Origin: Pseudonocardia humida
GTDB lineage: Bacteria > Actinomycetota > Actinomycetes > Mycobacteriales > Pseudonocardiaceae
Direction: 5' to 3'
Length of the DNA stretch: 43,226 nt
Assembly: GCF_023898865.1 (NCBI RefSeq)
Contig: NZ_JAGSOV010000074.1
Span: forward strand, 1 to 43,226
This document shows, piece after piece, positions 1 through 8,267 of the stretch. The position numbers were made by a program, and so were the translations under genes. Numbering within the stretch: the first letter of the stretch is position 1; every line of letters starts with the position of its first letter. Under the pieces are notes generated by a model. The model saw only the letters and a list, made by a program, of their open reading frames with translations. It had not been told where the DNA came from and did not search any database.

Positions 1-1
1 A

Positions 2-178
2 GGAGCGACGGTGGAGATCCACCAGATACCGGCACTCGCAGACCTCGTCCGGACAGGACAGCCACAACCCGCGTGGGCACAACTCATGACAGAGAAACGG
101 CGAAAGACACTCATCGTCTGCATTCCCCGCCACGACACCATCCACGCGCCGATCCCAACCACGAAATCCACGCAGTAA
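2..178 (+). CDS. Group II intron-encoded reverse transcriptase/maturase, C-terminal HNH fragment
   Basis: Reading from base 2, about 58 codons are open up to a TAA at 176-178. The product resembles the end of group II intron proteins, where an HNH endonuclease follows the RT and maturase domains. An EIHQIPALADL segment replaces the usual E(V/I)HH(I/V)-x-L-x-DL, and RRKTLIVCIPRHDTIH replaces the usual RRKTL-V-C-x-x-CH-x-x-IH. Two residues expected in the HNH/zinc core therefore look changed (second His to Gln, a Cys to Arg). This suggests weakened endonuclease activity while splicing may persist. The N-terminal RT domain lies outside the window. ATG codons inside the fragment are not thought to be starts. 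Confidence 0.8.
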   Translation, partial: GATVEIHQIPALADLVRTGQPQPAWAQLMTEKRRKTLIVCIPRHDTIHAPIPTTKSTQ

Positions 179-186
179 TCACCAGA

Positions 187-288
187 GAGCCGGATGCGAG
201 GAAACCCGCACGTCCGGTTCGGGCCCGGGGCCGCCGGAAAAGGACCCGCCACATCGGCGGGCACCTCGCCGGCGGCCTACCGGGGCAC
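187..288 (+). ncRNA. Group II intron domains V and VI
   Basis: Domain V spans 187-220 and is exactly 34 nt. It starts GAGCCGGAT with the AGC catalytic triad at 188-190, has a GAAA tetraloop at 201-204 and a bulged AC at 210-211, and closes with GTCCGGTTC. Domain VI follows. Bases 224-228 pair with 280-284 and 229-237 pair with 269-277, leaving T278-A279 unpaired; A279 is the candidate branch point. The tip holds a smaller hairpin (245-250 with 256-261). The 3' splice site is probably at about 288. The branch-to-end distance is slightly longer than the usual 7-8 nt, so the last bases are approximate. Confidence 0.85.
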
Positions 289-373
289 CCGCCGCACCCG
301 TCCCGGCGCGCGCACCGGTCACGATCATGGCGCCACTCCCGGCCGGGAGCGGGCACGACGTCCGGACCGCCCC

Positions 374-379
374 TAGGCT
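374..379 (+). promoter_or_regulatory. Candidate leaderless -10 element of the acyl-CoA ligase gene
   Basis: TAGGCT lies 7 nt before the ATG at 387, a spacing that would start transcription at or next to the start codon. There is no Shine-Dalgarno sequence. This supports the ATG at 387 over the in-frame ATG at 327. Confidence 0.5.
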
Positions 380-386
380 GAGCGGT

Positions 387-2069
387 ATGTCCCGGTTCCT
401 GGCGAGGCTGCTGGACTCCGCCCACAGCTCCGAGCACGGCATGACCACCGGCGCCCCGGTCGCGCCCGTGCGCCGGACGTGGCCGGAGGTGCACGCCGTG
501 GCGACCCGGATGGCGGGCGCGCTCCGCGCGGGCGCGGACGACGTCCCCGCCGTCGGGAAGGGCACCGCGGTCGGGGTGCTGGCGGGCGAGCCCGCGTCGA
601 TCGCGCCGGCCGCGCAGGCCGTCTGGCTGGCCGGCGGCAGCGTCACGATGCTGCACCAGCCGACCGCGCGCACCGACCTGGCGGCCTGGGCCGAGGACAC
701 GGTGACCGTGCTCACCATGATCGACGCCGGGCTGGTGCTGCTCGGCCCGCCCTTCGACGCGCTCGCCCCGGTGCTGGCCGAGCGGTCGATCCCGTTCCGC
801 ACGATCTCCTCGCTCGAGGCCGCGGGCGCGGCCGCCGTCGAGCCCGACGCCCACGCCGCCGACGAGGACGACACCGCCCTGCTCCAGCTGACCAGCGGGT
901 CGACCGCGGAGCCCAAGGCGGTGCGGATCACCCACCGCAACCTCGAGGCCAACATCGCGGGCATGATCGAGGCCTCGCGGCTCGACATCGAGCGCGACAC
1001 GATGATCTCCTGGCTGCCGCTGTTCCACGACATGGGCATGGTCGGGTTCATGACCGTGCCCATGGCCGTCGGCCTGGAGCTGGTCACGGTCACCCCGGTC
1101 GACTTCCTGTCCCGCCCGCTGCTGTGGGCCGAGCTGATCTCCACCTACGGCGGCACCGTCACCGCCGCGCCGAACTTCGCCTACGCCGTGCTGGGTCGCC
1201 AGCTGGCCCGCGCCGAGGACGGCGCGCTCGACCTGTCCTCGCTGCGGATCGCGCTGAACGGGGCCGAGCCCATCGACCCCGACGCCGTCGCCGCCTTCAC
1301 CGCGGCCGGGGCGCGGTTCGGGCTGCGCCCGGAGTCGGTGCTGGCCGCGTACGGCATGGCCGAGACGGCGCTCGGGGTGTCGTTCGCCCCCGTCGAGCAG
1401 GGGCTGCAGGTCGACGCGATCGACGCCGAGCAGTTGGAGGCGCACCGGCGGGCCGTGCCGGTCGCGGCCGGGGCCACCGGCCGGGGCGTCCGCCGGTTCC
1501 CGCTGCTCGGGCCGCCGCTGCCGGGCATCGAGGCCCGCGTCGTCGGCGAGGACGGCGCCGTGCTCGGCGACCGCGAGGTCGGCGTGATCCACCTGCGCGG
1601 CGAGTCGGTGACCCCCGGCTACCTCACCGTCGACGGCCCGATCGACACCCAGGACGAGGAGGGCTGGCTCGACACCGGCGACGAGGGCTACCTCGTCGAC
1701 GGCGCGGTGGTCGTCTGCGGCCGGCGCAAGGACGTGATCATCATGGGTGGCCGCAACATCTACCCGACCGACATCGAACGGGCCGCCGTGCAGGCCGCCG
1801 ACGTGCGGGCGGGCAACGCGGTCGCGGTCCGGCTGTTCGCCGGCGACGAGCGCCACCGGGAGTCGTTCCTGGTCGCCGTGGAGTCGCGCAAGGCGGGCGA
1901 CGAGGAGGCCGAGAAGGCCATCGCCAAGGACGTCACCCGGCAGGTGCTCACCGCCGTCGGGGTGCGCCCCGCGCGGGTGGTGGTGCTCGGCCCGGGCAGC
2001 CTCCCCAAGACCCCGTCCGGCAAGCTGCGCCGCGCCGCGACGGGTCAACTCCTCGCCGAGCGCGTCTGA
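387..2069 (+). CDS. pks16: Fatty acyl-CoA/AMP ligase, Pks16/FadD type
   Basis: This 560-residue ANL-superfamily adenylating enzyme activates a carboxylic acid, probably a fatty acid, with ATP to an acyl-adenylate and then, presumably, an acyl-CoA or acyl-carrier thioester. The phosphate-binding loop LTSGSTAEPKAV, the WLPLFHDMGM segment, the AYGMAET motif, the DTGDEGY motif with the adenylate-contacting Asp, and the C-terminal PKTPSGKLRR hinge lysine are all visible. It resembles mycobacterial Pks16 (Rv1013), and the pth-rplY-prs-glmU cluster next door is also shared, so the symbol rests on synteny as well as sequence. The start at 387 gives the MSRF beginning typical of this group. The 3' end overlaps the convergent tetR-type gene by 25 bp. 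The substrate is unknown. Confidence 0.88.
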   Translation: MSRFLARLLDSAHSSEHGMTTGAPVAPVRRTWPEVHAVATRMAGALRAGADDVPAVGKGTAVGVLAGEPASIAPAAQAVWLAGGSVTMLHQPTARTDLAAWAEDTVTVLTMIDAGLVLLGPPFDALAPVLAERSIPFRTISSLEAAGAAAVEPDAHAADEDDTALLQLTSGSTAEPKAVRITHRNLEANIAGMIEASRLDIERDTMISWLPLFHDMGMVGFMTVPMAVGLELVTVTPVDFLSRPLLWAELISTYGGTVTAAPNFAYAVLGRQLARAEDGALDLSSLRIALNGAEPIDPDAVAAFTAAGARFGLRPESVLAAYGMAETALGVSFAPVEQGLQVDAIDAEQLEAHRRAVPVAAGATGRGVRRFPLLGPPLPGIEARVVGEDGAVLGDREVGVIHLRGESVTPGYLTVDGPIDTQDEEGWLDTGDEGYLVDGAVVVCGRRKDVIIMGGRNIYPTDIERAAVQAADVRAGNAVAVRLFAGDERHRESFLVAVESRKAGDEEAEKAIAKDVTRQVLTAVGVRPARVVVLGPGSLPKTPSGKLRRAATGQLLAERV

Positions 2070-2680
2070 CCCCGTTCCGACGGGCGGGTGAGCAGGGGGA
2101 GCAGGACGGTGTCGACGATCTCCGCCAGCTCGTCGGGCCCGGGTGGGGCGCCCCGGCGCAGGAAGGACTCCACCACAAGCGCCGGACCGGTCCGGACCAG
2201 CAGCGGCGTCACGGCGGCCGGCTCGGCCCCGGAGCGCTCGGCGGCCCGCCGTAGGACGCCGGCCATCCGTTCCAGGCGCGGTCCCAGCACCCGCTCGCCG
2301 AACGTGTCGCGCAGCCCGGGCTCGCGCAGCAGCTCGGCCATGACCTCCAGGCCGGGGAAGCCGCTGCGCCCGGCCAGCGTGTCGGCGACCGCGGCGAGTG
2401 CGGCGACCACCTCGTCGCGGACCGGAGCGCTGGGATCGGGATCCGGCGGTTCCGGGGCCACGCAATGGCGGAGCGCGTCGAGCACGAGATCGCGCTTGGT
2501 GGGCCAGCGCCGGTAGAGCGCGGCCTTGCCCGTCCCGGCCCGGTGGGCGACCGCGTCCATCGTCAGCCCCGCATAGCCGGTCAGGGCGAGCTCGTCGAGT
2601 GCGGCGCGGTGGATGGCCCGCGCGAGCGCCGCGCCGCGGCGGCGCGGTCGGCCCGGAGGGGTTCCGGAGGCGGCGGGCAC
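2045..2680 (-). CDS. TetR/AcrR-family transcriptional repressor
   Basis: This 211-residue regulator has an N-terminal TetR helix-turn-helix with the segment LTMDAVAHRAGTGKAALYRRW and a divergent C-terminal ligand-binding domain. I chose the GTG at 2680 over the GTG at 2707 because TACTGT (2687-2692, minus strand) sits 6 nt upstream, matching other leaderless genes here. An upstream start would place coding sequence over the candidate operator. It is divergent from the FAD monooxygenase at 2770, with repeated CGTTCACTA boxes between them, so autoregulation and control of the monooxygenase are likely. The ligand is unknown. Rv1019, near mfd in M. tuberculosis, is also TetR-like, but orthology is not claimed. 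Confidence 0.85.
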   Translation of the reverse strand: MPAASGTPPGRPRRRGAALARAIHRAALDELALTGYAGLTMDAVAHRAGTGKAALYRRWPTKRDLVLDALRHCVAPEPPDPDPSAPVRDEVVAALAAVADTLAGRSGFPGLEVMAELLREPGLRDTFGERVLGPRLERMAGVLRRAAERSGAEPAAVTPLLVRTGPALVVESFLRRGAPPGPDELAEIVDTVLLPLLTRPSERGQTRSARS

Positions 2681-2700
2681 GTTCGAACAGTAGACGGTTG

Positions 2701-2756
2701 CGTTCACTACGGGTCGGTGCGAGGCTGAGCGCCATAGGGAACGTGATCGTTCACTA
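2701..2756. promoter_or_regulatory. Candidate TetR operator in the divergent tetR/monooxygenase promoter
   Basis: CGTTCACTA occurs twice, at 2701-2709 and 2748-2756. The second copy is part of an inverted repeat, GAACG (2739-2743) and CGTTC (2748-2752), around TGAT. The first box lies in the spacer upstream of the tetR -10, and the second lies just upstream of the monooxygenase ribosome-binding site AAAGGTGG. The position suits repression of both genes. Confidence 0.55.
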
Positions 2757-2769
2757 AAGGTGGTGCGGG

Positions 2770-4307
2770 GTGGATCGGACGGGTGTCCTGGTGGTCGGGG
2801 CCGGCCCGGCGGGGCTGGGCCTGGCGATCGTGCTCGCCGAGCGCGGGCTGGACGTGCGAATCATCGACCGCGCCGCCGCCCCCGCCGCCGAGTCGCGTGC
2901 GGCGGTCGTGCACGTCCGGACCCTGGAGCTGTGGGACCGGCTCGGGGTGGCCGAGCGGGCCGTCGCAGAGGGTGTGCAGATCACCCGGGCCGAGGTGTTC
3001 GAGCGCGGCCGGCGGCTGGGCGTGGTGCCGCTGCGGGTCGACCGCACCCCGTTCCCGTTCGCCCTGGGGCTGGGGCAGGATCGCACCGAGCGGCTGCTGG
3101 CCGAGCGCCTCGGCGAGCTCGGGGTGCGGGTCGAGCGCTCGACCGAGCTCGTCGCCGTGTCCGCCGCCTCCGACGGCGCCCGGGTGCGCATCCGGGCGGG
3201 CGGCGCGGAGCGCGAGGTCGCGGCCCGGTGGTTGGTCGGCGCCGACGGCGCGCGCAGCGCGGTGCGGCGCGCGGCCGGGCTGGGCTTCGCCGGCCGCACC
3301 CACCCCCAGACCGGGCTGCTCGCCGACGTGCGGTTCGCCGGCTCCACCGGATCGCCCGGCCGCATCCGCCTGCACCTCACCGCAGGCGGATTCGTCGGCA
3401 TCCTCCCGCTCGACGGCGGGCGGCACCGCATCTTCGGTGCCGTGCCGCCCGACCTCGTCCCGACGGACCCCGCTCCCCGCGTCGACATCGGCCGGGAGCA
3501 GCTGCAGCAGTGGCTCGACGAGCGGTTCGACGCCGGTGCCCGGATCGACTCCGTCGCCTGGACCAGGCTCTTCCGGGTGCACTGCCGGATCGCCGAGCGC
3601 TTCCGCCGCGGCCCGGTGCTGCTCGTCGGGGACGCCGCGCACCTGCACAGCCCGGCCGGGGGGCAGGGCATGAACCTCGCTGTGGGCGACGCGGTCAACC
3701 TCGGGTGGAAGCTGGCCGCGGTGGTGGCGGGCGAGGCCCGGGAGCGGCTGCTCGACTCCTACGAGGCGGAGCGCAGACCGGTCGCGCAGCGCGTGCTGCG
3801 CGGCACCGACCGCGGGTTCGTCGTGGAGACCACCGCGCACCCGGCGGCCGTGTGGGCGAGGGCGCACCTCGCCGGCCTGCTGCTGCCCGCGGTCCTGCGG
3901 CTCCCGCCCGTACGGGCGGCGTGGCGGGGATGTTCGCCCAGACCTGGATCCGGTACCGGGGCAGCCCGGTGGTCTCCGGGCGGGCCGCCCGGCGCGGTCC
4001 GCGGCCCGGCGACCGCGTCCCCATCGGGCGCGGTGGTGGCCTCCGCCACCGGGCGCTGCTGCTCGACGGCACCGACGAGCAGCAACGGGCGGTGGAGTCG
4101 GTCGTGGGCCGGTACGGCGTCGCGATCCCGGTCCAGCGGCTGGCCCGCGGCCGCGGTGCGGCGTGGTTGCTGGTCCTGCGACCCGACGGCCACCTCGGCT
4201 ACGCCGGTCCCGCCGACGACCTCACGGCCCTGGCCGCCCACCTCGACCGGTGCCACCCGCCCCGGAGCGCGTCGAGAACGACGTCCGGGGACCAGCCGGG
4301 CCGGTGA
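2770..4307 (+). pseudogene. FAD-dependent aromatic monooxygenase (PHBH/PheA type), frameshifted
   Basis: The start is GTG at 2770 behind AAAGGTGG. The first ~386 residues form a class A flavin monooxygenase: GAGPAGLGLAIVL Rossmann loop, VGADGARSAVR (DG motif), and VLLVGDAAHLHSPAGGQGMN (GD motif). These enzymes hydroxylate aromatic or related substrates with NAD(P)H and O2. Around 3925-3930 (CGGGGA) the frame breaks. The expected continuation MFAQTWIRYRGSP and a thioredoxin-like C-terminal domain run in another frame from 3930 to a TGA at 4305-4307. One G missing from the G-run would explain it. Either the gene is disrupted at the C-terminal domain or the run was misread. It is probably controlled by the divergent TetR regulator. 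Confidence 0.75.
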
Positions 4308-4333
4308 GCGAGCTCCCGACCCGACGGGCCCGG

Positions 4334-4918
4334 TCAGCCGGAGAGGGCGTGGAAGCGGTTCTGGGCCGGTTCGAGGCCGTCCGAGAGCAGGGCCTCGGCG
4401 GCGTCGGCGGCCAGGTCGACGGCGAGGTCGAGCTCCTTGGCCTCGGCGCCGGAGAACCGCTTGAGCACGTAGTCGGCCGGGTCCTGGCGGCCCGGCGGGC
4501 GGCCGATGCCGAACCGCACGCGCAGGTAGTCCTTCGTGGCCAGCGAGCGGCTGATCGAGCGCAGCCCGTTGTGGCCGCCCTCACCGCCGCCCAGCTTGAG
4601 CCGCACCACCCCGAAGCCGAGGTCGAGGTCGTCGTGGACGACCACGAGATCGGCCGGTTCGACCGAGAAGTACTTCAGCAGCCCGGCCACCGGCCCGCCG
4701 GAGACGTTCATGAACGTCCGCGGCTTGGCCAGCACGACCTTGCGGCCGGCCAGCCTGCCCTCCAGCACGTCGGAGTTGCTGCGGTGCCGGGAGAACCGGC
4801 CACCGCCGGCCCGCGCCGCCAGCAGTTCGACGACGCGGAAACCGACGTTGTGCCGGGTCTGGGCGTACTCCGGACCCGGGTTGCCGAGCCCGACCACCAG
4901 AGCGGGGCCCGGCGCCAC
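4334..4918 (-). CDS. pth: Peptidyl-tRNA hydrolase
   Basis: This 194-residue protein of normal Pth length hydrolyses the ester bond of peptidyl-tRNAs released from stalled ribosomes, recycling tRNA in the cytoplasm. The hallmarks are present: VGLGNPGPEY with Asn13, RHN with the catalytic His23, KPRTFMN with Asn71, VVVHDDLD with Asp96, and GGGEGGHNGLRS. The start is a GTG at 4918, only 3 nt after the rplY stop codon, so the two are probably translationally coupled. The order rplY-pth is common in actinobacteria. No terminator was found between it and the convergent monooxygenase remnant. Confidence 0.97.
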   Translation of the reverse strand: MAPGPALVVGLGNPGPEYAQTRHNVGFRVVELLAARAGGGRFSRHRSNSDVLEGRLAGRKVVLAKPRTFMNVSGGPVAGLLKYFSVEPADLVVVHDDLDLGFGVVRLKLGGGEGGHNGLRSISRSLATKDYLRVRFGIGRPPGRQDPADYVLKRFSGAEAKELDLAVDLAADAAEALLSDGLEPAQNRFHALSG

Positions 4919-4921
4919 GGA

Positions 4922-5605
4922 TCAGCTCTCCGCGGAACCGGAGTCCGACGACTCCGCGGCGGACTCGTCGGACTCGGTGGAGGACGCCTGCTCCTCGGAC
5001 TGCGGGGCGTCCTCGACCACGCCGGCACCCTCGGTGTCGATCTCGGCCTCGAGGTCGGCCGCGGTCGGCGCGGGCACGACGTTGACCACGAGCGCCTCGG
5101 GGTCGGTGACCAGCGTGGTGCCGCGGGGCAGCTCGACGTCGCCGGCGTTGATCTGGGTGCCGGCCGCCTTGCCCTCCACGGAGACCTCGATCTGCTCCGG
5201 GATGCCGGACACGTCGGCCTCGACCTGGATGGTGCTGAGGTCCTGCTGGATCAGCGTGTTGGGGGCGGCGTCGCCGGTCACCACGACCTGCACGTCGACT
5301 TGGACCTTCTCGCCGCGCGTGATGACGAGCAGGTCGACGTGCTCGATGTAGGGGCGGATCGGGTGGCTGACCACGGTCTTGGTCAGCGCGAGCTGCGGGG
5401 TGCCGCCGATGTTCAGCGTGAGCACGGCGTTGCGCCCCTGGTCGCGGACGATGGCCTTGAACTCGAGCTCCGGCAGCGAGAGGTGCTGCGGGTCGGTGCC
5501 GTGCCCGTAGAGCACGGCGGGGATCTTGCCCGCGCGGCGGGTACGGCGGGCGGCGCCCTTGCCGAACTCCGTGCGGGTCTCGGCGTCGATACGGGCTTCG
5601 GCCAC
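4922..5605 (-). CDS. rplY: 50S ribosomal protein L25/general stress protein Ctc
   Basis: This 227-residue protein of the long L25 (CTC/TL5) form binds 5S rRNA through its N-terminal domain, which contains FGKGAARRTRRAGKIPAVLYG. The C-terminal beta domain follows. The last ~45 residues are rich in Glu, Asp and Ser, an acidic tail seen in several high-GC actinobacterial versions. The start is GTG at 5605 behind GAGGAGAA; a further upstream in-frame start lacks such a site. It lies between prs and pth on the same strand. A ~110-nt leader and a hairpin after prs suggest it can also have its own promoter. Confidence 0.95.
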   Translation of the reverse strand: MAEARIDAETRTEFGKGAARRTRRAGKIPAVLYGHGTDPQHLSLPELEFKAIVRDQGRNAVLTLNIGGTPQLALTKTVVSHPIRPYIEHVDLLVITRGEKVQVDVQVVVTGDAAPNTLIQQDLSTIQVEADVSGIPEQIEVSVEGKAAGTQINAGDVELPRGTTLVTDPEALVVNVVPAPTAADLEAEIDTEGAGVVEDAPQSEEQASSTESDESAAESSDSGSAES

Positions 5606-5752
5606 GGTACTTCTCCTCGATCGGCGAGCTGCTGGTGCGCAGGACATGCGGCGAGGCAGCCGGCCGATGGCCGAGGCTGCGTCGATAACGGCGGGAGTAA
5701 CTGCACCCGCCCTCGCCGCGGAACCTCCACAACGATACGCGATCCCAGCTCA

Positions 5753-5777
5753 GGGCCCGGTGGGTGGGGTCGGGCCC
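5753..5777 (-). terminator. Hairpin downstream of prs
   Basis: GGGCCCG (5753-5759) and CGGGCCC (5771-5777) form a perfect 7-bp stem with an 11-nt loop, 8 bp beyond the prs stop codon on the minus strand. No T-run follows, as is usual in high-GC actinobacteria. It may attenuate prs transcription before rplY. Confidence 0.5.
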
Positions 5778-5784
5778 GGGGGGA

Positions 5785-6765
5785 TCAGGCGTTGCCGTCG
5801 AAGAGCGAGGTGACCGAGCCGTCGTCGAAGACCTCGTGGATGGCGCGGGCCACCAGCGGGGCGATCGGCAGCACCGTCATGCCGGGGAAACGCTTCTCGT
5901 CGGGGATGGGCAGGGTGTCGGTGAAGATCACCTCGCGGGCGCCGCTGGACGACAGCCGATCGACCGCGGGCCCGGACAGCACGCCGTGAGTGGCCGCCAC
6001 GATCACGTCCGACGCGCCGTCCTTGAGCAGCACCTCGACCGTCTTCGCGACCGTGCCGCCCGTGTCGATCATGTCGTCGATGACCACGCAGAGCCGGCCC
6101 TCGACCTCGCCGACCACCCGGTTGGCCACGGCCTCGTTGGGCTTGCGCGGGTCGCGCGTCTTGTGGATGAACGCCAGCGGGGTGCCGCCCAGCGTCTCCG
6201 CCCAGCGCTCGGCCAGCCGGACCCTTCCGGAGTCGGGCGAGACCACGGCCAGGTCGTGGTCGGCGTAGGTGCGCTTGATGTGCTGGGCCAGCACCGGCAG
6301 CGCGAACAGGTGGTCGACCGGGCCGTCGAAGAAGCCCTGGATCTGCGCGGTGTGCAGGTCGACGGTCATGATCCGGTCGGCGCCCGCGGTCTTGAACATG
6401 TCCGCGATCAGCCGGGCCGAGATCGGCTCGCGGCCGCGGTGCTTCTTGTCCTGGCGCGCGTAGCCCCAGAACGGCATGACCACGGTGATCCGCTTGGCGG
6501 AGGCCCGCTTGAGCGCGTCGACCATGATCAGGTGTTCCATGATCTGGTCGTTGATCGGGGCGGAGTGCGACTGCAGGACGAACGCGTCGCAGCCGCGCAC
6601 GGACTCCTCGAACCGGACGAAGATCTCCCCGTTGGCGAAGGAGTACGCCGACTGCGGGGTGATCGTGACGTCCAGGTGCTTGGCGACCTGCTCGGCCAGC
6701 TCGGGGTGCGCCCGGCCGGAGAAGAGCATCAGGTTCTTCTTGGGGGTCGCCGACATCGAGCTCAC
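5785..6765 (-). CDS. prs: Ribose-phosphate pyrophosphokinase (PRPP synthase)
   Basis: This 326-residue class I PRPP synthetase transfers pyrophosphate from ATP to ribose 5-phosphate, feeding nucleotide, histidine, tryptophan and arabinan-precursor synthesis. It shows FANGEIFVRFEESVRG, the ARQDKKHRGREPISARL flexible loop, DLHTAQIQGFFDGPVDHL, the SPDSGRV segment and the PRPP-binding loop VVIDDMIDTGGT. The start is GTG at 6765, overlapping the glmU stop by 4 bp (GTGA); an ATG three codons later (6756) is a possible alternative. The glmU-prs pairing is a standard actinobacterial arrangement and implies one transcript. Confidence 0.97.
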   Translation of the reverse strand: MSSMSATPKKNLMLFSGRAHPELAEQVAKHLDVTITPQSAYSFANGEIFVRFEESVRGCDAFVLQSHSAPINDQIMEHLIMVDALKRASAKRITVVMPFWGYARQDKKHRGREPISARLIADMFKTAGADRIMTVDLHTAQIQGFFDGPVDHLFALPVLAQHIKRTYADHDLAVVSPDSGRVRLAERWAETLGGTPLAFIHKTRDPRKPNEAVANRVVGEVEGRLCVVIDDMIDTGGTVAKTVEVLLKDGASDVIVAATHGVLSGPAVDRLSSSGAREVIFTDTLPIPDEKRFPGMTVLPIAPLVARAIHEVFDDGSVTSLFDGNA

Positions 6766-8267
6766 CGGGTGGTACCTCCATCAGGGGGGTCGTTCGGTTC
6801 GGGTGCCCGGGTGGCGGCCAGGGCGGCCTCCGCGGACGGGGTGCCCGGCCGCTTGCGCGCCACCCACCCCTCGATGATGCGCTGTTCGCCGGCGGAAACC
6901 GACAACGCCCCCGGTGGCACGTCGTGGCGCAGGACCGTCCCGGCCCCGGTGTAGGCGCCGTCACCGACCCGCACCGGCGCGACGAACATGTTGTCCGATC
7001 CGGTGCGGACGTGGTCGCCGACGACGCTGCGCTGCTTCTGCACGCCGTCGTAGTTGACGAACACCGACGCCGCGCCGATGTTCGAGTGCTCGCCGATGTC
7101 GGCGTCGCCGACGTAGCTCAGGTGCGGCACCTTGCTGCCCGCGCCGATGTCGGAGTTCTTCACCTCGACGAACGTGCCGATCTTGCCGCGATCGCCGAGC
7201 CGGGTGCCGGGGCGCAGGAACGCGAACGGCCCGACGTCGGCGCCGGCGCCGATCACGGCCCGGGTGCCGTGGGTGCGCACCACCCGGGCGCCCTCGCCGA
7301 TCTCGCAGTCGGTCAGGGTGGTGTCGGGCCCGACCTCGGCACGCGTGCCGACCGCGCTGCGCCCGTGCAGCTGGGTGCCGGGGTGCAGCACCACGTCGGG
7401 GGACAGCTCGACCTGCACGTCGACCCACGTGGTGGCCGGGTCGACGACCGTCACCCCGGCCCGCATCCAGGCCGTGACGACCCGGCAGTTGAGCTCCGCG
7501 CGCACCTCGGCCAGCTGGACCCGGTCGTTCACCCCGGACACCTGCCAGGTGTCGGGGCAGCGCACGCCGCGCACGCCGAGCCCGTCGTCGTGGGCGATGC
7601 CGATGAGGTCGGTCAGGTAGAGCTCGCCCTGCTCGTTGTCGGTGCCCAGGCGGTCCAGGCCCGCGGTGAGGAAGGCGCCGTCGAAGACGTAGACACCGGA
7701 GTTGATCTCGCGGACGGCGCGCTGCTCCGGGGACGCGTCGCGCTGCTCGACGATCGCGGTGACGGTGCCGTCGACGTCGCGCAGGATGCGGCCGTAGCCG
7801 GTCGGGTCGTCGAGCTCGGTGGTGAGCAGCGTGACGGCGGCGCCCGCGGCGGCGTGCTCGTCGAGCAGGCCCTGCAGGGTGGCCGGCTCCAGCAGCGGCA
7901 CGTCGCCGTAGGTGACCAGGACGGGGCCGGTCAGGTCGGCGGGCAGCGAGCCCATCGCGCAACCGACCGCGTGGCCGGTGCCCAGCTGCTTGTCCTGCTC
8001 GGCGGCCAGCACCGGGCGACCCAGCTCGCCGCCGAGCGCGGCGACGGTCTCGCCGACCTCCTTGCGGCCGTGGCCGAGCACCACGACCAGGTGCTCGGGC
8101 TGCAGCTCGGCGACGGCGTGCACGGCGTGGCCGAGCAGGCTGCGCCCGCCGATGGCGTGCAGCACCTTGGGCACCGCGGAGCGCATGCGGGTGCCCTCGC
8201 CCGCCGCGAGCACCACGGCGGCGGTCGGATGGGCGCTCGGGGGTGCCTGTCCGGGACGGTCGAGCAT
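6762..8267 (-). CDS. glmU: Bifunctional UDP-GlcNAc pyrophosphorylase/GlcN-1-P acetyltransferase
   Basis: This 501-residue enzyme acetylates glucosamine-1-phosphate and then couples it to UTP, giving UDP-GlcNAc for peptidoglycan and mycothiol-type metabolism. The N-terminal nucleotidyltransferase begins with AAVVLAAGEGTRMRSAVPKVL, followed by GTGHAV and YGDVPLL. The C-terminal left-handed beta-helix has hexapeptide repeats and the conserved segments RPGTRLGDRGKIGTFVEVK, KVPHLSYVGDADIG and NIGAASVFVNYDGVQK. The last ~35 residues are a loose tail, as in actinobacterial homologues. The start ATG at 8267 has an upstream GGAG. It leads the glmU-prs operon. Confidence 0.97.
   Translation of the reverse strand: MLDRPGQAPPSAHPTAAVVLAAGEGTRMRSAVPKVLHAIGGRSLLGHAVHAVAELQPEHLVVVLGHGRKEVGETVAALGGELGRPVLAAEQDKQLGTGHAVGCAMGSLPADLTGPVLVTYGDVPLLEPATLQGLLDEHAAAGAAVTLLTTELDDPTGYGRILRDVDGTVTAIVEQRDASPEQRAVREINSGVYVFDGAFLTAGLDRLGTDNEQGELYLTDLIGIAHDDGLGVRGVRCPDTWQVSGVNDRVQLAEVRAELNCRVVTAWMRAGVTVVDPATTWVDVQVELSPDVVLHPGTQLHGRSAVGTRAEVGPDTTLTDCEIGEGARVVRTHGTRAVIGAGADVGPFAFLRPGTRLGDRGKIGTFVEVKNSDIGAGSKVPHLSYVGDADIGEHSNIGAASVFVNYDGVQKQRSVVGDHVRTGSDNMFVAPVRVGDGAYTGAGTVLRHDVPPGALSVSAGEQRIIEGWVARKRPGTPSAEAALAATRAPEPNDPPDGGTTR

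Larger units (their letters stand above)
1..288 (+). mobile_element. Group II intron, 3' end only (rest lies left of the window)
   Basis: This stretch reads as the end of a bacterial group II intron. It holds the C-terminal codons of the intron-encoded protein (2-178), then domain V (187-220) and domain VI (221-about 288). It is visibly less GC-rich than the flanking genes, which suits a mobile element. The intron's 3' boundary should be close to 288, where the sequence ends in AC, leaving about 98 bp before the downstream ligase gene. Exon-binding sites and domains I-IV are outside the window, so the class and the target site cannot be judged. The identification rests on the canonical 34-nt domain V. 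Confidence 0.85.

Noticed and set aside
111..2735. Very long open frame antisense to the acyl-CoA ligase and tetR genes
   Set aside because: Low-complexity Arg/Gly/Ala/Pro translation typical of the shadow frame of high-GC genes. The opposite strand has full family motifs.
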